The notes beneath the pieces were generated by a model. It was not told the origin of the DNA. It saw only the letters and a program-made list of their open reading frames with translations, and did no database searches. Made by a program: the position numbers and the translations under genes. Shown here one piece after another: positions 1-8,499 of a stretch of 64,000 nt of DNA; the stretch's first letter is position 1, and each line of letters opens with the position of its first letter. The stretch is from CAWIJK01 sp963836375 (GTDB taxonomy: Bacteria; Actinomycetota; Acidimicrobiia; Acidimicrobiales; RAAP-2): assembly GCA_963836375.1 (NCBI GenBank), contig CAWIJK010000002.1, positions 1,116,001-1,180,000 on the forward strand, in the 5' to 3' direction.

Positions 1-2
1 CG

Positions 3-341
3 GCGGCCGCGGTCCTCAACCCCTACCGGGGGCAGGCACCGCCGTGCCCCTTCCACGAACTGACCGGGCTGTGGTGCCCGATCTGCGGCTCCTCGCGGGC
101 CCTGCACTCGCTCCTCCACGGCGACGCCGGGGCCGCCTTCGGCCACAATCCCCTGCTCATCGCCCTCTTGCCCCTCCTCGTCTGGGCGTGGCTCGCCTGG
201 ACCCTCGACTCGGTGGGCGGGCCCCATCTGTGGCGCATCCCGGCCAAACGGTGGGTCCTGGTCGCCTTCGTGGCCACCACGGTCGTCTTCTGGGTCGCCC
301 GGAACCTTCCGGTCCACGCCCTGCGTGTGCTCGGCCCCTGA
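3..341 (+). CDS. DUF2752 family membrane protein, C-terminal part
   Basis: The reading frame is open from the window edge and ends at TGA 339-341, so the N-terminus is missing. The visible 112 residues carry the DUF2752 signature: CPFHELTGLWCPICGSSRA, then a GDAGAAFGHNPL-type stretch, followed by two hydrophobic membrane segments (around LLIALLPLLVWAWLAW and VLVAFVATTVVFWVA). The paired CPxCG cysteines near the membrane are typical of the family, whose molecular function is unknown; it occurs widely in actinobacterial membranes. It ends 39 bases before the MFS gene, so co-transcription with it is possible. Family recognition is good; function is unknown. Confidence 0.8.
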   Translation, partial: AAAVLNPYRGQAPPCPFHELTGLWCPICGSSRALHSLLHGDAGAAFGHNPLLIALLPLLVWAWLAWTLDSVGGPHLWRIPAKRWVLVAFVATTVVFWVARNLPVHALRVLGP

Positions 342-380
342 CGGCACGGCCGTCCCCCGGCGTGCGGTAGACCCGGATCC

Positions 381-1862
381 ATGAGCCTGACCCCGACCGG
401 CCCCCGCCGGCACGCGCCCGACTGGGTCATCTTGGCCATCGCCTGCGTGGCCCAGTTCATGGTCGTCCTCGACGTCTCGGTGGTGAACGTGGCCCTGCCC
501 TCGATCGGGCGCGACCTGCACTACAGCGCCACCGGTCTGCAGTGGGTGGTGAACGCTTATGTCCTGACGTTTGCCGGGTTCTTGCTGCTCGGGGGCCGGG
601 CGGCCGACATCTTCGGTCGGCGACGGGTCTACCTGTTCGGCCTGGCCGTGTTCGTCGGAGCCAGCCTGCTCGGGGGGCTGGCCCAGAACGCGGCCTGGCT
701 GACTGCGGCCCGGGCGGTCCAGGGCATCGGCGGGGCCTTCCTCTCCCCCGCCACCCTGACGATCATCGTCACCACGTTCAGCGGTAGCCGGCTGCCCAGG
801 GCCCTCGGCGCGTGGAGTGCGGTCGCCGGAGCGGGGGGCGCGGTGGGCTCGATCCTGGGCGGCATCTTGGTGGCCGAGCTCAGCTGGCGTTGGGTGCTGT
901 TCATCAACGTGCCGATCGGCCTGGCCGCCATGGTCGCCGCCCTGGTGTACCTGCCCGAGCTGCGGCGCACCGGGGCGAGGCCGCGCCTCGACGTGGCCGG
1001 CGCGGTCACCGTCACGGCCGGCCTGGCGACGCTCGCCTATGCCATCGTGAGCACCGACACCTCCCCGTGGGGTTCGGCCCGGACCCTGCTCACCCTGGCC
1101 CTCGCCGCCGCCCTGCTCGGCGTGTTCTTGTTCATCCAGCTGCGGGTGGCGACCGAACCCCTGGTGCCCCTCACCCTGTTCCGGTCCCGGTCGGTCTCGG
1201 GCTCCAACATCGTCATGTTCCTCATCGGGGCCGCCTTCTTCTCAATGTGGTACTTCCTGTCGCTCTACATGCAAAACGTCCTCGGGTTCAGCGCCCTGCG
1301 CACCGGCCTCGCCTTCGTGCCGATGGCCCTGGCCATCATCGTGGGCGCCCAGACCAGCTCGCGGCTCCTCTCGCGCACCGGCGTCCGACCCCTGTTGTTC
1401 TTGGGGACGGTGTTGGCGACGGCCGGCTTCGTCTGGCTTTCTCACATCCAGGCGACGAGCTCGTACTGGGACGCCGTGTTCGGCCCGGGGACGGCAGTCG
1501 CCCTCGCCCTGGGCCTGCTGTTCACCCCGCTGGCCCACGCGGCCACGGCCGGGGTGGCCCAGCACGAGGCCGGGTTGGCCTCGGGCGTCCTCAACACTTC
1601 GCGCCAGGTGGGCGGGTCCATCGGGCTGGCCGTCCTGGCCACCGTGGCCACCACCCACACCAAAGACGCTCTCTCCTCGCACGCCGCGGTGTCCTTGGAC
1701 GCAGCGCTGGCCCACGGCTACGCCCAGGCCTTCACCGTGGCCGCCTTTTTGACCGGCGCCGCCTTCCTCGCCGCCTTCCTCGTGCCCAGGCTCGGACGGC
1801 GCCCCGGCGAGGCCGTCGACGGCCGCCTGGCCAACCCCTCCCTCGGACCCGAGCCGGCGTGA
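381..1862 (+). CDS. MFS drug/siderophore-type exporter, DHA2 (14-TM) family
   Basis: A 493-residue integral membrane transporter of the major facilitator superfamily. Visible features are an early VVLDVSVVNVALPSIGRDL segment typical of EmrB/QacA-like proton antiporters, the loop 2-3 motif GGRAADIFGRRRVYLFG (motif A), and about 14 hydrophobic segments spread to residue ~470, the length expected for DHA2 members. These export drugs or small metabolites using the proton gradient. The stop overlaps the GTG start of the next gene (GTGA), so the exporter and the siderophore-interacting protein are translationally coupled. That suggests, by inference only, that the substrate is an iron chelator rather than a drug. 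The ATG at 381 is the first sensible start. Confidence 0.9.
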   Translation: MSLTPTGPRRHAPDWVILAIACVAQFMVVLDVSVVNVALPSIGRDLHYSATGLQWVVNAYVLTFAGFLLLGGRAADIFGRRRVYLFGLAVFVGASLLGGLAQNAAWLTAARAVQGIGGAFLSPATLTIIVTTFSGSRLPRALGAWSAVAGAGGAVGSILGGILVAELSWRWVLFINVPIGLAAMVAALVYLPELRRTGARPRLDVAGAVTVTAGLATLAYAIVSTDTSPWGSARTLLTLALAAALLGVFLFIQLRVATEPLVPLTLFRSRSVSGSNIVMFLIGAAFFSMWYFLSLYMQNVLGFSALRTGLAFVPMALAIIVGAQTSSRLLSRTGVRPLLFLGTVLATAGFVWLSHIQATSSYWDAVFGPGTAVALALGLLFTPLAHAATAGVAQHEAGLASGVLNTSRQVGGSIGLAVLATVATTHTKDALSSHAAVSLDAALAHGYAQAFTVAAFLTGAAFLAAFLVPRLGRRPGEAVDGRLANPSLGPEPA

Positions 1863-2668
1863 GCGGGACCGACGACGGGTCGCCGCGGCCGGCCGAAGGG
1901 CGCGCCGGCCCTCTCGAGACGTCGGCCCTGCTGCAACGGCTCCCCGGCGTGTCCGCCTGGGATCTCAGCGTGGTCGACACCCTCCAGCTCACCCCGGCCA
2001 TGCGCAGGATCTCGGTGACGGCGCCCGGACTCGGAGCGCTCGGGCACCGGCCGGGCCAGGACCTCATGCTGGCCGTGCCCGACGCCGGCGGCCTGGTCTT
2101 CCGGCGCCGCTACACCATCGCCCGGGCTGAACCCCGGCTCGGCCGGGTCGACCTCGAGATGGTCGTGCACGGCGAGGGGCCCGGGGCCCACTGGGCCGCC
2201 ACCGCGGCCCACGGTGACCGGCTCGAGGCCCTCGGGCCCCGGGGCAAGATCACCCTCGAGCCCGGGGCCGAGTCCCACCTGTTCTTCGCCGACGAGTCGG
2301 GCATCCCGGCCACCGTGGCCATGCTGGGCGCCCTCCCGCCGGGGACCCGGGCCGCCGCCTTCTTGGAGGTGGCCGGGCCCGAGGAGCGCCGGGAGGTGAC
2401 GGTGCCCGACGGGGTGGCCGTCGAGGTGACCTGGCTCGAGCGGGGCGGGGCGGCGCCGGGGACGAGCGGCGTGCTGGCCGAGGCGGCCGGCCGGGCCCCG
2501 CTGCCCGGTGGCCGGCGCCACGCCTACCTGGCGGCCGAGCTGGCGGTGGTGGCCGCCGCCCGCGCCGCCCTGGCCGGGCGGGGTCTCGAGCCCGGGCAGC
2601 TCTCGGCCAAGCCCTACTGGCGCCTCGGGGTGGCCAACGCCGCCCACGGGGAGCCGACCGGCGACTGA
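1859..2668 (+). CDS. Siderophore-interacting protein (FAD-binding ferric-siderophore reductase)
   Basis: A 269-residue cytoplasmic protein of the SIP/ViuB type, which reduces iron(III) in imported siderophores using FAD and NAD(P)H. The N-terminal beta-barrel carries the flavin-binding RRYTIAR motif near residue 83, followed by a GPGAHWA stretch for the phosphate of the cofactor. The C-terminal NAD(P)-binding half includes FFADESGIPATVAMLGALP and ends with the family-typical YWRLG. I chose GTG at 1859 because it overlaps the MFS stop (GTGA) and gives the usual length; the frame is open further upstream only as a shadow of the MFS gene. Its pairing with an exporter suggests an iron-handling unit. 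Confidence 0.88.
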   Translation: MSGTDDGSPRPAEGRAGPLETSALLQRLPGVSAWDLSVVDTLQLTPAMRRISVTAPGLGALGHRPGQDLMLAVPDAGGLVFRRRYTIARAEPRLGRVDLEMVVHGEGPGAHWAATAAHGDRLEALGPRGKITLEPGAESHLFFADESGIPATVAMLGALPPGTRAAAFLEVAGPEERREVTVPDGVAVEVTWLERGGAAPGTSGVLAEAAGRAPLPGGRRHAYLAAELAVVAAARAALAGRGLEPGQLSAKPYWRLGVANAAHGEPTGD

Positions 2669-2693
2669 GCTCGGACCCGGCCGCCGCGGGCGG

Positions 2694-4625
2694 TCAGACG
2701 ACCAAGACCACCGGGACGATCATCGGCCGGCGCCGTGTCCGGTCCCCGACCAGGCGGCCGAGTGCCTTGCGGGCGTGGCGGCTCAGGACCTCGACGTCGT
2801 GGGCGCCGTCCGCCATGGCCTGGGTCAGCGCGTCGGCCACCACCTGGCTGGCTTCGCCGAGCAGGGCCTCGGCCTCGGGGGCGTGCACCCAGCCCCGAGT
2901 GGCGATCTGGGGCATGGTGCTCAGGGTGCGCGTATGCAGGTCGACGGTGGCCACCACCATCACCACCCCCTCTTCGGCCAGCATCTTGCGGTCCCGGAGC
3001 ACGCCGTGGCCGATGTCGCCCACCGTGCCGTCCACATAGACGTAGCCGGCGGGGACCGTCCCGTCGCGCCGCAGACCGTCGTGGTCGAGGCGCACCGCGT
3101 CGCCGTCCTCGCACAAGAGGACCTGGTCGGGCCGGATTCCCATCGCCACCGCCAGCTCCGCGTGGTGCACCATGTGGCGGTACTCGCCGTGGACCGGCAC
3201 GAAGGCCTCGGGCTTGGCCACCGACATCAGCGTCTGCAGCTCACCCTGGCGTGCATGACCGCTCACGTGGACGGCTTCGGCCCCCGAGTGGATGACCTCG
3301 GCCCCCCGGCGGTGCAGGTCGTCGATCACCCGCCCCACCGACCACTCGTTGCCCGGGATGGGATGGGCGCTGATCACCACGACGTCGTCGTCTTCGATCC
3401 GGAGCCACTTGTTGTCGCCGGTCGCCATCAACGACAGGGCGGACATGGGCTCGCCTTGGGAACCCGTCGAGATGACGCAGACCTCACCTCGAGGCAGCGA
3501 GTCGACGTCTTCGATGTCGATCAGGGCGCCGTCGGGGATCTCAAGCAGTCCCAGCCGCATGCCCAGATCCACGTTCTTGGCCATCGAGCGGCCCAGGGTC
3601 GCCACCCGACGCCCGCTGGCCACCGCCGCGTCGACGACCTGTTGGATCCGGTGGAGGTGGCTGGCGAAGCAGGCGACGATGAAACGCCGGCCGGGACGGG
3701 CGGCGAAGACCCGCCGCATGGTCACCCCGACCGTGGACTCAGAAGCGGTGAAACCCGGCTCCTCGGCGTTGGTCGAGTCCGACAGGAGCAGCCGGATGCC
3801 CGGCTCGTCCGCCAGGGCGCCGATGCGGGCCAGGTCGGTCCGCCGGCCGTCCACCGGCTGGAGGTCGAGCTTGAAGTCCCCCGAGTGCAAGACGACCCCT
3901 TGGGGGGTGTGGAAGGCGATGGCGAAGGCGTTGGGCACCGAGTGGGTGACCGGGATGAACTCGACGTCGCAGGGACCGATTCGGCGGCGCTCCCCGTCGG
4001 CCACCGCGATGTACTCGGTGCGGTCCGACAGCCCCGCCTCGTCGATTCGGTTCCGGGCCAGCCCGACCGTCAGCTCGGACCCGTAGATGGGCACCGCCAG
4101 GTCCCGGAGCAAGAAGGCCAGGCCCCCGGTGTGGTCCTCGTGGCCGTGGGTCAGCACGACGGCGTCGACCCGGCTGGCGTTCTCGTGCAGGTAGGTGAAG
4201 TCGGGGAGGACCAGGTCGACCCCGGGCATGTCGGGATCGGGGAACATGATCCCGCAGTCGAGGACCACGATCCGCCCGTCGACCTCGATGCAGGCGCAGT
4301 TCCGACCGATCTCACCCAGGCCGCCGAGGAACGTGATCCGTACCGATGCCACGCCCTTTGCGCCGCCCGCCGCCCGCCGGTTCTCCGGGCGGGTCCTCAC
4401 GGCGGCCGGGCCCTTCCCCCCGCTCTTGTGGGCCCGACCGCCAGACTTGGTCGCCCCGCCTTTGGTCCCCCCACCGTTGGCCGCCGGGGCGCTGGCTCGG
4501 GGCGCGGCCTCGGTGGCCCTGTTGTCCTTGGGGGCGGCGCCCTTGGTGGCGGTGTCCTTGTGCCCGGCGCCCTTGCGGCGCTTGGCACGGCTGGACGAAC
4601 CACTGCCCTCGCGCTGTTCAGGCAA
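2694..4625 (-). CDS. rnj: Ribonuclease J
   Basis: A 643-residue metallo-beta-lactamase/beta-CASP ribonuclease acting in RNA maturation and decay with both endo- and 5'-exonuclease activity in the family. The catalytic core begins near residue 95 (VRITFLGGLGEIGRN) and carries the zinc motif HGHEDH near residues 159-164, then further family motifs such as SDSTNAEEPG and SGHARQGE. The first ~90 residues are a Lys/Ala/Gly-rich basic tail, as seen in mycobacterial and streptomycete RNase J. The start I accept is TTG at 4625, which overlaps the dapA stop by eight bases; an internal start closer to the core is possible. The dapA-rnj order is conserved in actinobacteria. Confidence 0.93.
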   Translation of the reverse strand: MPEQREGSGSSSRAKRRKGAGHKDTATKGAAPKDNRATEAAPRASAPAANGGGTKGGATKSGGRAHKSGGKGPAAVRTRPENRRAAGGAKGVASVRITFLGGLGEIGRNCACIEVDGRIVVLDCGIMFPDPDMPGVDLVLPDFTYLHENASRVDAVVLTHGHEDHTGGLAFLLRDLAVPIYGSELTVGLARNRIDEAGLSDRTEYIAVADGERRRIGPCDVEFIPVTHSVPNAFAIAFHTPQGVVLHSGDFKLDLQPVDGRRTDLARIGALADEPGIRLLLSDSTNAEEPGFTASESTVGVTMRRVFAARPGRRFIVACFASHLHRIQQVVDAAVASGRRVATLGRSMAKNVDLGMRLGLLEIPDGALIDIEDVDSLPRGEVCVISTGSQGEPMSALSLMATGDNKWLRIEDDDVVVISAHPIPGNEWSVGRVIDDLHRRGAEVIHSGAEAVHVSGHARQGELQTLMSVAKPEAFVPVHGEYRHMVHHAELAVAMGIRPDQVLLCEDGDAVRLDHDGLRRDGTVPAGYVYVDGTVGDIGHGVLRDRKMLAEEGVVMVVATVDLHTRTLSTMPQIATRGWVHAPEAEALLGEASQVVADALTQAMADGAHDVEVLSRHARKALGRLVGDRTRRRPMIVPVVLVV

Positions 4626-5541
4626 GCGAGCCGCCGTCGCTCGACCGCCCGAGCCGGGTGAGGATCCGGTGGACCTCGCCCTCGAGTTCGGGGGGGGCGG
4701 CGCCCATCGGCGGCCGGCACTGCCCGACGGGCAACCCCAGCACCCGGCAGGCGGCCTTGGCCGGGAGCGGGTTGGGGAACTCGTCGGTCGACTCGAAGTC
4801 GTAGGACTCGATCAGCCGGGCGTTGGCCCGGCGGGCGCCCTCGACGTCGCCCTTCATCGAGGCGGCGACCATCTCGGCCATCTCCTGCCCCACCCAGTGG
4901 GCGGCGACGCTCACCACCCCGACGGCGCCGACGGCCAGCAGGGAGAGGGTCAGGGCGTCGTCCCCGCTGTAGAGCTCGAACGAGGCCGGCGCGTGGTGGA
5001 CCAGGCGGGCCGACCCGGCCGGATCACCCGCCGCGTCCTTGACGGCCACGACGTTGGCCACCTCGCTGGCCAGCCGGACCACGGTCTCGCAGCGGATCCG
5101 GCGGCCGGTGCGCACCGGGACGTCGTAGAGGACGACGGGGAGGGGGGTCGAGCCGGCCACCGCCCGGAAGTGCTCGTAGAGACCGTCCTGGGAGGGACGG
5201 TTGTAGTACGGGGTCACCACCAAGACGGCGTCGGCGCCGGCCTCGGTCGCCGCCTTGGTCAGCCGGATCGAATGCGCGGTGTCGTTGGTGCCGCTGCCGG
5301 CGATGACCGGCACGGTGACCGCCTCGGCCACCGCCCGCCACAGGTCGAATCGCTCGGAGTCGGCGAGGACCGGCCCCTCACCGGTGGTCCCAGCGACGAC
5401 CAGCCCGTCGCTGCCGTGGTCGGTCAGCCACCGGGCCACCGAGGCGGCGGCGTCGAGGTCCAGCGCGCCGTCGGGGTCGAACGGCGTGACCATCGCCGTC
5501 ACGACGGAGCCGAACCTCGGAGGCTGGTCGCGCCGGATCAT
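4618..5541 (-). CDS. dapA: 4-hydroxy-tetrahydrodipicolinate synthase
   Basis: A 307-residue TIM-barrel aldolase that condenses pyruvate with aspartate semialdehyde in the diaminopimelate/lysine pathway. Visible are the GTTGE motif (residues 51-55), YYNRPSQDGLYEHF near 112, the catalytic Tyr139 in LYDVPVRTG, and the Schiff-base Lys168 in VVAVKDAAGD. Length is normal. The ATG at 5541 lies seven bases after a TAACGT box, consistent with a leaderless mRNA. It precedes and overlaps rnj. In many actinobacteria dapB lies close by; here dapB is about 3.6 kb away with an unrelated block of genes in between. Confidence 0.95.
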   Translation of the reverse strand: MIRRDQPPRFGSVVTAMVTPFDPDGALDLDAAASVARWLTDHGSDGLVVAGTTGEGPVLADSERFDLWRAVAEAVTVPVIAGSGTNDTAHSIRLTKAATEAGADAVLVVTPYYNRPSQDGLYEHFRAVAGSTPLPVVLYDVPVRTGRRIRCETVVRLASEVANVVAVKDAAGDPAGSARLVHHAPASFELYSGDDALTLSLLAVGAVGVVSVAAHWVGQEMAEMVAASMKGDVEGARRANARLIESYDFESTDEFPNPLPAKAACRVLGLPVGQCRPPMGAAPPELEGEVHRILTRLGRSSDGGSLA

Positions 5542-5548
5542 CGTTCGT

Positions 5549-5554
5549 ACGTTA
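5549..5554 (-). promoter_or_regulatory. Putative -10 box of dapA (leaderless)
   Basis: TAACGT read on the minus strand, seven bases before the dapA ATG at 5541. The spacing would put the transcription start at or next to the start codon. No clear -35 is visible. Confidence 0.4.
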
Positions 5555-5616
5555 CCAGCAGGCTCGTCCCCGCCCCCGTGGGCGGGGGTGACGCGTCGCG
5601 AGCGGCCGACCGGACC

Positions 5617-6774
5617 TCAGGCCACGTCGCGCTCGGCCGGTGAGCCGTCGGCGAAGGCGTCTTGGTCCTGGGTGGTGTCCTCGAGGTCCTCGAAGGCGAT
5701 CGCCCCCATCTGGGTGAACTTCTCGCGCAACCAGCCGTCGGCCGCGTCGAGCAGACCCAGCTTCTTCAGGTTGGGGACGATCTTGGAGAACAAGAGGATC
5801 TGGAAGTCGTCGCGCTCGGGGGCCTGGGAGACGATCTTGAGCACATCGGCCCTCGGGACCTCCAGGCGCTCCCAGACCTCTTGCATGACCATCCGGTCCT
5901 TCATCCGGATCGCCGCCTCGAAGGCGAACTCCTGGCGCTCGCGCAACTCGGCGGACGACAGGTCCGCGTAGTACTCCTTCAGGCTCAGCACCCCGAAGGC
6001 AACGTGACGGGCCTCGTCGGCCATGACGTAGCGAAGCAACTTCTTGAGCAGCGGCTCGGTCGTCATGGCGTGGATGAAGCCGAAGGCGGCCAGGGCCAGG
6101 CCCTCCACCATGATCTGCATGCCCAGGTAGGTCATGTCCCAGCGCGAGTCGCTGATGATCTCGTCGAGCAGGAGGCCAAGGTGGCCGTTCAACGGGTAGT
6201 GGCCCGAAAGCTTCTCGTCGAGGTACCGGGCGAAGACCTCCACGTGACGGGCCTCGTCCATCACCTGGGTCGCCGCGTAGTACTTGGCGTCGATCCACGG
6301 CACCGTCTCGACGATCTTGGCCGTGCACAAGAGCGCCCCCTGCTCGCCGTGCATGAACTGGGACAGCAGCCAGTTCTGGTTCTCGATGCCGAACCTCATC
6401 CAGTCCTTGTCGTCCCACTTCTCGAGAATCGTGCCGGTGTAGTCGGTGTTGGCCCAGCGCATGGCGTCGTTGTTGGCCTCGGCGTTGGCCATGACGACCC
6501 GCTCCTGGTCGACCTCGGTCTCCCAGGGCAGGTCAGTCCGACCGTTCCACTGGGCGTTCTTGGCCTTCTCGTAGAGCTTCTCGAGCTGGGGCCGCCGGCC
6601 CTTCTCGTAGTCCCAGGTGAACTCGGCCTCGCAGTTGTCCGGGACCAGATGGCGGCCGTCCGCCTCTTGGTGGCCGACCACGGCGAGGACGGCCTCGTAG
6701 TCGTTGATGTCCTCGCGGCCGATGAGCTCGGCGTTGCTCCGCATCTGGTCCCGCTCGTTGTCGACGGTGGTCAT
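5617..6774 (-). CDS. Ferritin-like diiron protein (R2/monooxygenase fold)
   Basis: A 385-residue soluble protein. It has two DEARH motifs (in QVMDEARHVEVFARY and VMADEARHVAFGV), an EQGALL segment and an intervening EGLALAAF helix, the E...ExxH...E...ExxH pattern of four-helix diiron carboxylate proteins. Such proteins include ribonucleotide reductase R2-like and aromatic N-oxygenase-like oxidases; the substrate cannot be read from the sequence. Mycobacteria and relatives carry similar ferritin-like proteins of unknown role. The C-terminal ~30 residues are acidic (DLEDTTQDQDAFAD). It lies 102 bases downstream of a TetR gene in the same direction, which suggests that the regulator controls it. 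Confidence 0.75.
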   Translation of the reverse strand: MTTVDNERDQMRSNAELIGREDINDYEAVLAVVGHQEADGRHLVPDNCEAEFTWDYEKGRRPQLEKLYEKAKNAQWNGRTDLPWETEVDQERVVMANAEANNDAMRWANTDYTGTILEKWDDKDWMRFGIENQNWLLSQFMHGEQGALLCTAKIVETVPWIDAKYYAATQVMDEARHVEVFARYLDEKLSGHYPLNGHLGLLLDEIISDSRWDMTYLGMQIMVEGLALAAFGFIHAMTTEPLLKKLLRYVMADEARHVAFGVLSLKEYYADLSSAELRERQEFAFEAAIRMKDRMVMQEVWERLEVPRADVLKIVSQAPERDDFQILLFSKIVPNLKKLGLLDAADGWLREKFTQMGAIAFEDLEDTTQDQDAFADGSPAERDVA

Positions 6775-6876
6775 GGCTGGAGGGCCCCCTTGCGCTTTGG
6801 TTCGATGGGTGAGGATCGGTGTCGTCTGGTCCGGAACTGGTGGTCGGTGAAGGTGGTGTGCACGGTGCCCCGGACC

Positions 6877-7599
6877 TCAGTCGCCCACGCTCGTCCGGAG
6901 CGCCTGGATCCCGGGGATCACGAAGGTGACGACCAGGTGACGGGCGTCGGCGGGGTCGGTGAGGTCGCATGCCGACGACGGGCACGACAGGTAGGAGACC
7001 ACGATGCGCACCGCCCACTCCGCGGCCCGGACGGCCTGCTCGGGCTCGAGCCACCGGCCGAAGAACGGGGCGATGAAGGCGCTCGCCGCCACGAGGACCC
7101 GGTCCATCTCGGCGAAGGCCAGGTGCGGGAGGATGACCTCGGGCTCGTGCTCGAACAGGTAGGCCAGCGCCCGGTGGGTCGAGAGGCGCCCGGCGGCCTC
7201 GACCATCCCGGCGACCAGCAGGTCCTCGAGGTCGTGGGCCTCCCCCATGGCCACGGCCAGGGCGGAGAACAGCCGGGCCACCTCGGTCTCGACGACCGCG
7301 TCGAGCACGGCGTCCTTGCCCCCCGGAAAGGCACGGTAGAGGGTGGCCCGAGAGATCCCCGCGTCGCGGGCGACGTCGTCGACGGTGGTCTTGGCCGTGC
7401 CCTGGCGGGCCAGGCAGCGCAGGGCGGCGTCGACCACCCGGATCCGCTGCGAGGAGCGGTCGTCCGTGCCCAGGTGGGTGACCACGGCGGGCCCCGGACG
7501 CCAGGTCGGGGCGCCGGGCGATCGGCCGGCGGTCCCCGGGCCTCCCGGCGCTCGGCGCGCCGCGGCGCCTTCGACCAGCTGGAGACCGACCTCGGGCAT
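6877..7599 (-). CDS. TetR-family transcriptional regulator (first of a pair)
   Basis: A 240-residue repressor-type protein. The DNA-binding domain covers roughly residues 45-95, with TTVDDVARDAGISRATLYRAF as the helix-turn-helix region (helix 3 ATLYRAF). The C-terminal ligand domain is all-helical and recognises nothing I can name. Start choice: ATG at 7599 lies directly behind a good promoter (TTGACA, 18 bases, TATTGT) with only seven bases in between, which supports a leaderless start there. A shorter protein from GTG at 7485 would begin just before the DNA-binding domain. The gene is a clear paralogue of the TetR gene at 8500-9093 and probably controls itself and the diiron protein downstream. 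Confidence 0.88.
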   Translation of the reverse strand: MPEVGLQLVEGAAARRAPGGPGTAGRSPGAPTWRPGPAVVTHLGTDDRSSQRIRVVDAALRCLARQGTAKTTVDDVARDAGISRATLYRAFPGGKDAVLDAVVETEVARLFSALAVAMGEAHDLEDLLVAGMVEAAGRLSTHRALAYLFEHEPEVILPHLAFAEMDRVLVAASAFIAPFFGRWLEPEQAVRAAEWAVRIVVSYLSCPSSACDLTDPADARHLVVTFVIPGIQALRTSVGD

Positions 7600-7606
7600 C
7601 CGTGAA

Positions 7607-7636
7607 ACAATACGGCGGAATCTGTCTCATTGTCAA
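7607..7636 (-). promoter_or_regulatory. Promoter of the TetR gene with overlapping inverted repeat
   Basis: Minus strand: TTGACA (7636-7631), an 18-base spacer, TATTGT (7612-7607). This is the best sigma70-like promoter in the window. The plus strand over the same bases contains imperfect inverted repeats (GAAACA at 7604-7609 against TGTCTC at 7623-7628; ACAAT at 7607-7611 against ATTGT at 7629-7633) that could be the TetR operator. The ATG follows seven bases after the -10, so the mRNA would be leaderless. The divergent methyltransferase starts at 7680, close enough to be controlled too. Confidence 0.6.
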
Positions 7637-7679
7637 TGACCCCACAGGTGGCGGCGGGGGCTCCTGGCATCATGGGCCG

Positions 7680-8480
7680 ATGGGCGACGTCTACACCCAC
7701 GGCCACCACGAGTCGGTCCTGCGCAGCCACACCTGGCGCACGGCCGAGAACTCGGCGGCCTACCTGCTCGGGTCCCTCGGCCCCGGCCAGGACCTCTTGG
7801 ACGTGGGCTGCGGCCCGGGGACGATCACCGTCGACCTGGCCACCCGGGTGGCGCCCGGCCAGGTGATCGGGATCGACGTCTCGGCCGAGGTGGTGGCCCG
7901 GGCGGGCGAGCTCGGGCGGGCGAGCGGCCCGGGCAACGTCCGCTTCGCCACCGGCGACGTCTACGCGCTGGCCTTCGACGACGCGTCCTTCGACGTGGTC
8001 CACGCCCACCAGGTGCTCCAGCACCTCACCCGGCCGGTCGACGCCCTGGCCGAGATGCGCCGGGTCCTGCGACCGGGCGGGGTGCTGGCCGTGCGCGACA
8101 GCGACTACGCCGCCTTCGCCTGGGCCCCCGACGACCCGCTGCTCGACCGCTGGGCCGGCCTCTACGACGAGGTCACCCGGCGCAACGGTGCCGAGCCCAA
8201 CGCCGGCCGCTACCAGCTCGGCTGGGCCCGGCGGGCCGGGTTCGACGACCTGGTGGCCACCAGCTCGACGTGGACCTTCGCCGATCCGGAGAGCCGGCGC
8301 TGGTGGGGCGAGCTGTGGGCGGACAGGGTGCGCTACTCGGCCTTTGCCGACCAGGCAGTGGCCTACGGGCTGAGCGACCCCGATGAGCTGGCCGCGTTGG
8401 CCGGGGCCTGGCAGCGCTGGGCCGCCGCTCCCGACGCCTTCTTCGCCGTCCTCCACGGCGAGGTCCTGGGCCGCCGCTGA
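7680..8480 (+). CDS. Class I SAM-dependent methyltransferase
   Basis: A 266-residue soluble methyltransferase of the UbiE/Methyltransf_11 type. The SAM-binding motif I is LLDVGCGPGTITVDLA near residues 38-53, followed by the acidic end of strand beta-2 (VIGIDVS), motif II-like ATGDVYALAFDDASFDVVHAH and the post-motif LRPGGVLAVRD. The C-terminal third has no recognised substrate domain. I start at ATG 7680 (MGDVYTHGH); the frame is open 26 codons further upstream but those codons run over the TetR promoter. A CATCAT box six bases before the ATG could serve as a leaderless -10. It is divergent from one TetR gene and convergent with the other. Substrate unknown. Confidence 0.85.
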   Translation: MGDVYTHGHHESVLRSHTWRTAENSAAYLLGSLGPGQDLLDVGCGPGTITVDLATRVAPGQVIGIDVSAEVVARAGELGRASGPGNVRFATGDVYALAFDDASFDVVHAHQVLQHLTRPVDALAEMRRVLRPGGVLAVRDSDYAAFAWAPDDPLLDRWAGLYDEVTRRNGAEPNAGRYQLGWARRAGFDDLVATSSTWTFADPESRRWWGELWADRVRYSAFADQAVAYGLSDPDELAALAGAWQRWAAAPDAFFAVLHGEVLGRR

Positions 8481-8499
8481 GCCAAGCGGTCGCCGGCCC

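Noticed and set aside
7602..7679. Upstream extension of the methyltransferase (start at 7602)
   Set aside because: The extra codons cover the promoter and operator-like region of the divergent TetR gene; ATG 7680 gives the normal N-terminus.
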